Source: Prolixibacteraceae bacterium
GTDB lineage: Bacteria; Bacteroidota; Bacteroidia; Bacteroidales; Prolixibacteraceae
DNA: 10,667 nucleotides
Assembly (NCBI GenBank): GCA_007116765.1
Contig: SKHV01000224.1
Coordinates: 1-10,667, forward strand
Direction of reading: 5' to 3'
Shown: positions 1 through 6,680 of the stretch, one piece after another
Position numbering within the stretch: the stretch's first letter is position 1
Layout: each line of letters starts with the position of its first letter
Translations under genes and position numbers: made by a program
The notes under the pieces: generated by a model
The model's input: only the letters and a program-made list of their open reading frames with translations
The model's database searches: none
What the model was told of the DNA's origin: nothing

Positions 1-65
1 AAAAAATCAATAAACTATCGGAATTAGTGGTAATTATTGAGTCGAGTGTATTTGTACTTGACTGA

Positions 66-1151
66 TTATATTTCGCTTTCTTTTAGTTTTTGCGCGTTTT
101 CTTCTAACTGTAATTTGTTGATAATTTCTTGTATGTCGCCATCAATAATGGCCGGTAAATTATATAAGGTAAGTCCTATGCGATGGTCGGTTACACGCCC
201 TTGTGGCCAGTTGTAGGTGCGTATTTTTGCCGAGCGGTCGCCGGTCGATACCATGGTTTTGCGTTTCGATGCAATTTCGTCTAAATATTTCTGGTGCTCC
301 ATATTGTAGATGCGAGTACGTAGCTCGGTCATTGCTTTTGCAAGGTTTTTGAGCTGCGACTTTTCGTCCTGACAAGTTACTACTATGCCCGTGGGAACGT
401 GTGTAAGCCTGATGGCTGAGTAGGTGGTGTTCACACTTTGTCCGCCGGGCCCCGATGAACAGTAAGTGTCTTTTCTTATGTCGCTTTCTCTCAGGTCGAT
501 GTCGAATTCTTCGGCCTCGGGTAAAACCGCAACAGTTGCTGCCGAAGTATGGACCCTGCCTTGTGTTTCGGTTTGAGGTACGCGCTGCACACGGTGTACA
601 CCCGATTCGTATTTTAGTACGCCATAAACGCCTTCACCTGTTACTTTTGCTACAATTTCCTTATAGCCACCCGAAGTTCCTTCGGCTATGTTGGTGACTT
701 CCAAGCGCCATTTTTTGCTCTCGCAAAATTTCGAGTACATGCGGAAAAGGTCGCCCGCGAATATGCTGGCCTCGTCGCCACCGGTACCGGCGCGTATTTC
801 GAGTATGGCATTTTTGCTGTCCTCGGGGTCGGCAGGCACCAGCAACAGTTTTATCTCCTGCTCTTTTGGTTCGAGTTGATCTTCAAGCTCTTCAAGCTCT
901 TCTCTTGCCATTTCACGCATTTCTGAATCGGTCTCGGTGGTTAATAGCTCTTTTGTTGAATTTATATTGTCTACAATATTTTTGTATTCACTAAAAGATT
1001 TCACCAGCTCTTCCAAACGTTTGTACTCCTGATTGAGCTTTACGTAGCGCTTCATGTCTTTTATTACTTCGGGGTCGGTAATTAAATTTCCTACCTCTTC
1101 AAAGCGATATTTTATGCTTTCAAATTTGTCTAATATTCTTGTTTCTGCCAT
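66..1151 (-). CDS. prfA: Peptide chain release factor 1 (RF1)
   Basis: RF1 recognises UAA and UAG in the ribosomal A site and triggers hydrolysis of peptidyl-tRNA. The 361-residue protein has the family's normal length: a helical N-terminal domain, then the codon-recognition block VPQTETQGRVHTS with the PxT tripeptide at P192-Q193-T194, then the catalytic GPGGQSVN with GGQ at 236-238. The PxT tripeptide, rather than SPF, marks it as RF1 and not RF2. An in-frame ATG lies seven codons upstream at 1172, but it falls inside the AGTCAT repeat tract and would add only MTIDFNI. The start at 1151 (MAETRILDKFESI) matches where RF1 proteins normally begin, so I prefer it. The gene lies 62 bases downstream of purM on the same strand and is probably co-transcribed with it. 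From memory, pyrF often follows prfA in Bacteroidota; if so here, it would lie off the left edge. The stop is TAA at 66-68. Confidence 0.97.
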   Translation of the reverse strand: MAETRILDKFESIKYRFEEVGNLITDPEVIKDMKRYVKLNQEYKRLEELVKSFSEYKNIVDNINSTKELLTTETDSEMREMAREELEELEDQLEPKEQEIKLLLVPADPEDSKNAILEIRAGTGGDEASIFAGDLFRMYSKFCESKKWRLEVTNIAEGTSGGYKEIVAKVTGEGVYGVLKYESGVHRVQRVPQTETQGRVHTSAATVAVLPEAEEFDIDLRESDIRKDTYCSSGPGGQSVNTTYSAIRLTHVPTGIVVTCQDEKSQLKNLAKAMTELRTRIYNMEHQKYLDEIASKRKTMVSTGDRSAKIRTYNWPQGRVTDHRIGLTLYNLPAIIDGDIQEIINKLQLEENAQKLKESEI

Positions 1152-1159
1152 AATATTAA

Positions 1160-1201
1160 AGTCAATAGTCATTAGTCATCCCGATAGTCATCGGGAGTCA
1201 T
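1160..1201. repeat. AGTCA(T) repeat tract with a 7-bp palindrome
   Basis: The purM-prfA gap carries AGTCA at 1160, 1167, 1174, 1186 and 1196; the last four copies read AGTCAT. Within it, TCCCGAT (1179-1185) and ATCGGGA (1190-1196) form a perfect 7-bp stem with a four-base AGTC loop. On the minus strand no T-run follows, so it is not a typical intrinsic terminator. It could be an RNA hairpin that modulates prfA translation or mRNA stability, or simply a dispersed CCCGAT...ATCGGG palindrome. The tract also creates the false upstream ATG of prfA. Confidence 0.6.
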
Positions 1202-1213
1202 TTTACTTACTAC

Positions 1214-2386
<1,173 letters not shown>

Positions 2387-2405
2387 ACCACTCAAATTTG
2401 GTGTG

Positions 2406-2413
2406 CAAAGTTA
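2406..2413 (-). promoter_or_regulatory. Candidate Bacteroidota -7 element for purM-prfA
   Basis: On the minus strand the bases read TAACTTTG, an exact match to the Bacteroidota -7 consensus TAnnTTTG. It lies 20 bases before the purM ATG, so the leader would be about 10-15 bases. No clear TTG (-33) element is present at the usual distance; that region is AT-rich. Confidence 0.45.
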
Positions 2414-2477
2414 ATATTTTATGCCGATTTTTTAATTATTGAAAAAAAAGGTTGTGAGGAGATGGGGTTGGCTGATG

Positions 2478-2567
2478 GTTACAGGTTACAGGTTTAACTT
2501 CGCTGCGCTACGTTGATTTGGCTACGCCGATCTTCGATTTCGCTTCGCTCCAATTCAGGTTTCAGGT
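2478..2567. repeat. Interrupted TTACAGG/TTTCAGG short-repeat block
   Basis: GGTTACA occurs twice in tandem (2478-2491) and is followed by GGTTT. A related CAGGTTTCAGGTTG occurs at about 2556-2569. Between the two halves lies a low-complexity stretch with repeated CGCTGCGCTACG, GGCTACGCC and CGCTTCGCTCC motifs. Strings of CCTGTAACC/CCTGAAACC type are, from memory, common intergenic filler in Bacteroidota genomes. I assign no function. Confidence 0.5.
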
Positions 2568-2582
2568 TGTCGATGCTGTTGG

Positions 2583-2612
2583 TTGATGGTGCTGACTGTA
2601 AAACTGTATTTG
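2583..2612 (+). promoter_or_regulatory. Weak candidate promoter for the toxin island
   Basis: TTG at 2583-2585 is followed after 19 bases by TGTATTTG at 2605-2612, one mismatch from the TAnnTTTG consensus. The spacing is right for a Bacteroidota promoter, but the leader to the first ATG would be about 135 bases. Another near match (ATTGTTTG) follows further downstream. Confidence 0.22.
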
Positions 2613-2755
2613 GTATTTTTCTTCATTTTTTAAAAATATTGTTTGGATTTTTCTTTTTTTTTCTCTTTCATTATAAAGTCGTTGTGGGAATTTATTGAGT
2701 GCTGGTAGAAAAGTATTGTTAAATATTTTTAATATTTATAATTATATTGCTGACT

Positions 2756-3709
2756 ATGATTGCAGCAATGAATACCACTATGCTTTATGCCGATGCCTAT
2801 ATTATTTACGACTTTCACATCACATATTGTTTTGGCGATGGTGATGGACATGGCGGCTACCGGGAGAGCGAGTGCATTACCATTTACGATGAAGCGGTAA
2901 TGCAATATTTTACAAATGGAGGAGGCGGTTCTCCAACTACAGGTATATCTTCGCCTACACCATCGCCTAATCCACCTGCTGAACACACTGGAAATAGCCC
3001 CGGTGGTACAAGCACCAATGGCCAGGAGTCATTATCAGATAGAGAAACGCTTGTTAAAGAGAATGGCGAGTTGGAGGAAATTGACACCCATTGCAGGTGC
3101 TCCACTATTTGCCCCGTTTGCGATGGCTGCCTGATGACAGATGTGCCCAGGGGGTGTGAGGCTTGTAGTTGTATTCACTTGACTCCAATGGGAGATCCTA
3201 TTGATCCAATTACTGGATATCCTGATGTTACAAATCGTTTCAATCTGGATATTGAAGATGCGTTTAATCAATTTTGTGGAGCAAGCTATGCTTTTGGAGA
3301 ACATGTGAGTAACTATGGAAGTTTATTGAATGGAATGGTTTCTTTTCCTAAAGATTTTATGAGATACATAAATATTTTTGTAAGCGAAGTTAAAACAGGA
3401 GGTTCATGGGACTTGTAATATGATGGGAATGGATATTCAATAAATGAACTGGGAAATAGTAGATATGCAATTTATAATGGGAACGTCTATCACTTTGACA
3501 ATTTTGGTAACATCACGTTTGGAATTGCGGCAGCAGCTTACGGTTTTCCCGAGGAATTTGCTCTTGCAGGTGCTGGTTTTTATCAAGTATATAGTGGCAC
3601 TTCGAACTGGGCTTTTATCAGTAGTTATTTTGATGATCCTCATGATTCCGAAATGATTTCTTTAGGGTATAGTATTTTTTATGGAAACGGGGATTGTTCT
3701 AATTATTAA
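2756..3709 (+). pseudogene. Secreted Cys-rich polymorphic toxin with a toxin-44-like C-terminus, split by an in-frame stop
   Basis: The reading frame runs 220 codons, meets TAA at 3416-3418, and continues in the same frame for another 96 sense codons to TAA at 3707-3709. Seen: a hydrophobic leader ending MLYADA, a Gly/Ser/Thr/Pro linker at about 55-90, a cysteine cluster (C113, 115, 119, 122, 125, 134, 137, 139) and then a globular region. The part after the stop contains YHFDNFGNITFG, AAYGFPEEFALAGAGF and SSYFDDPHDSEMISLG. These fit the FGN...AAG...DDP.D...I..G pattern I know from 'Bacterial toxin 44' (PF15607) domains, which also start with a GxWD-K motif; here GSWDL is followed directly by the stop. 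One base change (for example AAA or CAA to TAA) would explain it. The short product (2756-3418, or 2747 with a TTG start) would lack most of the toxin domain. Upstream codons from 2723 read as a signal-peptide core without an ATG, so the start is uncertain. A lipoprotein gene follows 11 bases later. Sequencing error is an alternative to real decay. Confidence 0.65.
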
Positions 3710-3720
3710 AGTATTAAATT

Positions 3721-4365
3721 ATGAAAATAGAATTTCTGAAAATCGTAGTTGTTACAATTACCTTAATGTGTGTTGTTTTTGGGTGCAAACAAAAAAACAG
3801 CGACAAGGAATTGAATTACCTGTCGTTCAAGGTTTCAAAGGAAGAAATGATAGATAGTTTAGAGGTGGCAGCTAAATTGTTGGATAAAATGGATTTTGGA
3901 AGTGGCGCATCTTGCAGCATGCTAGATGGGAAAATTAGAATTACAAAAAGAGATGTAGGTTTTGATGTATTTAATTTACCTAAAAAAAGTAGTGAGTCAA
4001 TTAATATAGTGATTGAATACTTAGATGATGAGACTACTGAGCGGTTAATAAAACTGTTAATATTTCTTGATCGTAATGGTATTCATTCTATGGGTAAAAG
4101 GCATGATGGATTATATTGTTTTCACTATAAACAAAATGTTTATAATTTTCATAATGATTTTAATAAAACAAGGACAATTGTATTTTCTAATGCCGTGGAC
4201 AATAAAAAAACAAACTATTTTTACAATATGGTAGTATTAGATAGGTATAAAACTATACTGTTAACAGCACCTGCAACATACAATGAACCAAAACTTCCAA
4301 TGGATAAAGAATCAATTATGAAGCGAACTGAAGAGCTGATGAAAAAGAGGAAAGCAGAAGAATGA
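3721..4365 (+). CDS. Putative lipoprotein, candidate immunity protein for the upstream toxin
   Basis: I do not recognise the 214-residue family. The N-terminus is a lipoprotein signal: MKIEFLK, a hydrophobic core, and a lipobox VFGC with the lipidated cysteine at C22. The residues after the cysteine (KQKNSDKE) are not the acid-rich type linked to surface export in Bacteroidota, so a periplasm-facing lipoprotein is the simplest guess. The mature part is mixed alpha/beta in appearance, with a segment near 95-115 (ETTERLIKLLIFLDRNGI) and a highly charged C-terminus ending in KKRKAEE. The gene starts 11 bases after the end of the restored toxin frame on the same strand, which is the usual place for an immunity gene. 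Immunity is inferred from position only. Its AT-rich coding resembles the neighbouring island genes and differs from the housekeeping genes. Confidence 0.6.
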   Translation: MKIEFLKIVVVTITLMCVVFGCKQKNSDKELNYLSFKVSKEEMIDSLEVAAKLLDKMDFGSGASCSMLDGKIRITKRDVGFDVFNLPKKSSESINIVIEYLDDETTERLIKLLIFLDRNGIHSMGKRHDGLYCFHYKQNVYNFHNDFNKTRTIVFSNAVDNKKTNYFYNMVVLDRYKTILLTAPATYNEPKLPMDKESIMKRTEELMKKRKAEE

Positions 4366-4387
4366 TATAGTGAGCATTATTAGTAAG

Positions 4388-4508
4388 GTGTGTTGCCCAA
4401 ACCCACCGCCGAAGAGCGAAGGAGGAGGGAAGCGATGCAGGATGAGTTTAACTTAAAGAGAATACCGATTTGGAAGAAATTGACACCCACTTTGTGAATT
4501 ATAAATAA
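4388..4508 (+). pseudogene. Relic of a second toxin gene (linker and KEN-x2-LEEIDTH segment)
   Basis: Bases 4453-4489 align without gaps to 3054-3090 of the toxin gene with 33 of 37 identical. In the matching frame they encode LKENTDLEEIDTH, against VKENGELEEIDTH in the toxin, and then run FVNYK to TAA at 4506-4508. About 60 bases upstream, another frame reads CPNPPPKSEGGG, resembling the Pro/Gly linker (SPNPPAEHTGN) found at a similar distance in the toxin. The remnant therefore keeps the order linker, then LEEIDTH, but has lost frame and the rest of the toxin. It ends ten bases before the next gene. The 37-base match is what I see; that it is a dead toxin copy is inference. It also explains the otherwise gene-free 4366-4518. 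Confidence 0.5.
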
Positions 4509-4518
4509 GAGAATTAAA

Positions 4519-4920
4519 ATGCTTGAATTACCAATATTGACCAATCAAAAGTTGAAGTTTAAGTTGTTAATTATAATTGCATTAATTATTATCGATGTTG
4601 TTTTGATGTTTTTGTTTAGGACATCATTTCTTATTTTTATATCTGCAACGTTCTTATTATTGTATCTGTTTATGCTTTTGGGAAAGAATGAAAAACATAT
4701 CGAAAAAGGTACATTGATACTGAAATATGATGAAATTGAAATCATACTCGACGATAGAAAATTAATAATTGATCCATCAAAATTTCAGTTCACTCCGATA
4801 CATTATAGTGGGTATGCCGGGAAAAATGTTTTCATTAATACCCGAAAATATTCAGGAACAGACAATCGAATAATTTATTATGAGCTAAGCAAGAAATATA
4901 ATTTTTTAATTTCTGGTTAG
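4519..4920 (+). CDS. Small two-TM membrane protein, probably frameshifted near its C-terminus
   Basis: The family is not recognised. Residues 14-33 (LLIIIALIIIDVVLMFLF) and 36-55 (SFLIFISATFLLLYLFMLL) form two close transmembrane helices. They are followed by a soluble, beta-rich tail of about 75 residues with alternating strands (TLILKYDEIEIILDDRKLII). This two-helix plus small beta-domain plan is one I associate with unassigned toxin-immunity-type proteins in Bacteroidota, but that is a weak analogy. The frame ends LISG at TAG 4918-4920. Dropping one T in GGTTAGG would join a 29-codon open frame ending at 5008 and give about 162 residues (see next entry). The ATG at 4519 lies ten bases after the toxin relic. 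As deposited, the protein may lack its last helix. Confidence 0.55.
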   Translation: MLELPILTNQKLKFKLLIIIALIIIDVVLMFLFRTSFLIFISATFLLLYLFMLLGKNEKHIEKGTLILKYDEIEIILDDRKLIIDPSKFQFTPIHYSGYAGKNVFINTRKYSGTDNRIIYYELSKKYNFLISG

Positions 4921-5008
4921 GAGTGAATTTGAGGAACAGCAAATATTTAGGATTTATGAATACTGGGAAAGCCGCGGCTACTATGTCAACAACTTTAGAA
5001 TTCAATAA
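4919..5008 (+). pseudogene. Out-of-frame C-terminal tail of the small membrane protein
   Basis: From 4919 one frame reads RSEFEEQQIFRIYEYW and then ESRGYYVNNFRIQ before TAA at 5006-5008. It has a protein-like composition (acidic/aromatic helix, then a short strand) and no start codon of its own. It begins exactly where the upstream frame ends, and a one-base deletion at 4917-4918 would make the two continuous. The next gene then starts nine bases later, which is normal operon spacing. Without the join, 4921-5017 would be an unexplained gap. Homologues that run through this point would settle it. Confidence 0.45.
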
Positions 5009-5017
5009 TAGAAAGTT

Positions 5018-5710
5018 ATGAGAAAGATAATTTTTGTGTTTTTTGTTCCCTTTTTATTTATGTGTACCAATGCACGCGAAGGGGCAGACAGTAACAGCCT
5101 TAACTGTCAATTCGAGAAAATGGCAAAAAATGACATCCCTGTTTTTCTTGAAAACGATTTTCCGGAGAACTGGTATGAAAACAACGAACTGTTTATACTT
5201 GAAGATAATCCCGGTTTTAGGATTAACAACTTTGACTCCCTCAAATTCATCATTGTACCAGCCTTAAATATTCCGGTTTCTGCGCTTGTGGGTTTTAAGT
5301 CAAATATAATGGAGTATTTTAACATGGGTGAAATGTCGGTGTACAAAGCAGGAGAACTGCTGGTGTTTGAAAACGATACCTTGCTATTGAAATTCAACAT
5401 CCATTTCGATGAAAATGATGGTAGGCATAGAAAAGTCTTTAATAAGTCCGATTATAGCCCTTACCTCAAAAATATATCGATTTCAGTTTTTGACAAATCT
5501 GATGCATATTTCAATGTGAATATTGTTGATGATGAGGGAGCAATTTTCGCAATACCAAGCGGAATATTTCTTTTAAGGGACAAAGACTTTTCGGTGATTA
5601 TGCCTGGCGGAGAAATTTATGATACCGACAATATGCACAAGCTCTTTTTCGATACAAGGAAAGACTTTGACAGCTATATTAAGAACATTGTTGCGCTGTT
5701 AGGGCAATGA
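5018..5710 (+). CDS. Hypothetical secreted protein, last gene of the toxin island
   Basis: This is a 230-residue protein of no family I recognise. Residues 1-19 (MRKIIFVFFVPFLFMCTNA) form a signal peptide, with probable signal-peptidase cleavage after TNA. C16 sits in LFMC, but a Met before the Cys is a poor lipobox, so lipidation is doubtful. The mature part is acidic and rich in Asp, Asn and Phe, without repeats or an evident catalytic motif. It looks like a beta-rich globular domain with segments such as LKFIIVPALNIPVSALVGF and IFAIPSGIFLLRDKDF, and ends in a helix (FDSYIKNIVALLGQ). It is transcribed with the preceding small genes and ends 56 bases from the convergent DUF6807 gene. Its place in the island makes an immunity or accessory role possible, but nothing in the sequence shows it. 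Confidence 0.6.
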   Translation: MRKIIFVFFVPFLFMCTNAREGADSNSLNCQFEKMAKNDIPVFLENDFPENWYENNELFILEDNPGFRINNFDSLKFIIVPALNIPVSALVGFKSNIMEYFNMGEMSVYKAGELLVFENDTLLLKFNIHFDENDGRHRKVFNKSDYSPYLKNISISVFDKSDAYFNVNIVDDEGAIFAIPSGIFLLRDKDFSVIMPGGEIYDTDNMHKLFFDTRKDFDSYIKNIVALLGQ

Positions 5711-5735
5711 AAATAGCAAGCCATAAGCCAGAATT

Positions 5736-5760
5736 TCAAAATAAAATAATGTTTATTTGA
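5736..5760. terminator. AT-rich dyad between convergent genes
   Basis: TCAAAATAAA and TTTATTTGA form a 9-bp stem with one bulged A around an ATAATG-type loop, in the 56-base gap where two transcription units converge. The stem is almost all A-T and only a mixed A-run follows, so it is at most a weak bidirectional terminator. Confidence 0.3.
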
Positions 5761-5766
5761 AAAAAT

Positions 5767-6669
5767 CTATTGCATTGATTTATAAATCCTTTCGAGAGGT
5801 ACACGCTTGGGGTTTCCTTTGTGTATTATGAGGGTGTATTTGAGTGTGAGAGGCTGGTTTACGGGTAATGCAACAGGGCTGCTGCCCGGCCATGCACAAT
5901 TTTGCATGCTGCCTGTTTGGCGCAATATCCAAGCCGGCATACCTGGATTTAAGGGGTGCGAAATGATACTCACTCCACTTTTTGTTTCTCTATTTGAAAT
6001 ACTAACACAGGAGCCGGCATCAATCGCGGTGTTTTGTGGCTCAATTGATTGCTTTTCTGAATCAGAAAAGTGCGTATTTTCGTTTGTGTTCATTCTTATT
6101 GAAAACCCACCATAGCCTTTTTCATCGGCCGAACCTCCAATTTCTAGCCCATGCTCAAGTGCAACAAGTTCAATTTGAAAATCGATTTGGCGGTAGTTGC
6201 GCTTCCGCTTGTAGATGGTTATTTCATTTTTTTCGCGCATAAAAGGTATTTGCGGTCTGTTTTTGGTGTACCAAAACGATGAATATTCGAGTTCCCCGTT
6301 TCCTTCGGCATTGGTTTTAAACCCCATTTGTTCCACATTTTGGCTGAAATTTTGAAGGTGCCAGGTATCGGCAATATTTTTACCATTGACAATAATATGC
6401 AGCCACGCCCAAAATATGCCCCGGTGATGTGGGTGTCCTTCGGGAAAATCTTCGGTAATTATATTGCCATTTAAATCGTACACCGGATGAAAATAATTAC
6501 TGCGTGAAAATTCGGGTATTGAGTCGTTTGAATGGCGTTGAAAGAACATAATTCTATTGTCGTCTTCGTTTATCCAAAATCCTTTGTCGGTGCGTTGCAT
6601 TTGAATGTTTTGTGCTTGCAATGTAAACGCGAGTAAGAATACAGGTACTACTAATACAAATTTATGCAT
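5767..6669 (-). CDS. Secreted DUF6807 (PF14100, 'PmoA-like') protein
   Basis: The 300-residue protein starts with a Sec signal peptide (MHKFVLVVPVFLLAFTLQA, cleavage before QN) and should be periplasmic or exported. The family hallmark is the block around residues 58-89: NYFHPVYDLNGNIITEDFPE, then GHPHHRGIFWAW, with a histidine cluster at H79, H81 and H82 that could bind a ligand or metal. Further family-like segments are ADTWHLQNF and HPLNPGMPAWILR. The Pfam name 'methane oxygenase PmoA' is misleading: these proteins are not subunits of methane monooxygenase, and in Bacteroidota they often accompany carbohydrate-utilisation genes. The enzymatic role is unknown to me. The gene begins 11 bases after the CDF transporter gene and is likely co-transcribed with it. 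Its length is normal and there is no sign of damage. The stop is TAG. Confidence 0.85.
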   Translation of the reverse strand: MHKFVLVVPVFLLAFTLQAQNIQMQRTDKGFWINEDDNRIMFFQRHSNDSIPEFSRSNYFHPVYDLNGNIITEDFPEGHPHHRGIFWAWLHIIVNGKNIADTWHLQNFSQNVEQMGFKTNAEGNGELEYSSFWYTKNRPQIPFMREKNEITIYKRKRNYRQIDFQIELVALEHGLEIGGSADEKGYGGFSIRMNTNENTHFSDSEKQSIEPQNTAIDAGSCVSISNRETKSGVSIISHPLNPGMPAWILRQTGSMQNCAWPGSSPVALPVNQPLTLKYTLIIHKGNPKRVPLERIYKSMQ

Positions 6670-6680
6670 GAAACTGAGTT

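Larger units (their letters stand above)
2396..2755. other. Intergenic stretch between purM and the toxin gene
   Basis: This 360-base gap between divergently transcribed units has no convincing gene. Its right half is very AT-rich. It contains the purM -7 element (2406-2413), a short-repeat block (2478-2567), a weak plus-strand promoter candidate (2583-2612), and at 2723-2755 codons that read as a hydrophobic signal-peptide core in frame with the toxin gene. Confidence 0.6.

Noticed and set aside
40..63. Imperfect dyad AGTCGAGTGTA / TGTACTTGACT just after prfA as a terminator
   Set aside because: The arms pair only with mismatches on the prfA RNA, the loop is too short, and no T-run follows.
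3416..3418. Programmed readthrough of TAA in the toxin gene
   Set aside because: No stimulatory context or pseudoknot is visible, and nearby genes also show damage; decay or sequencing error is simpler.
3444..3656. Plus-strand 70-codon frame after the toxin stop
   Set aside because: It overlaps the in-frame continuation of the toxin, which carries the conserved motifs. This frame has none and is a shadow.
5767..6669. Methane oxygenase (PmoA) function
   Set aside because: The name is a family mislabel: the protein is a soluble secreted DUF6807 member without the membrane helices of PmoA.
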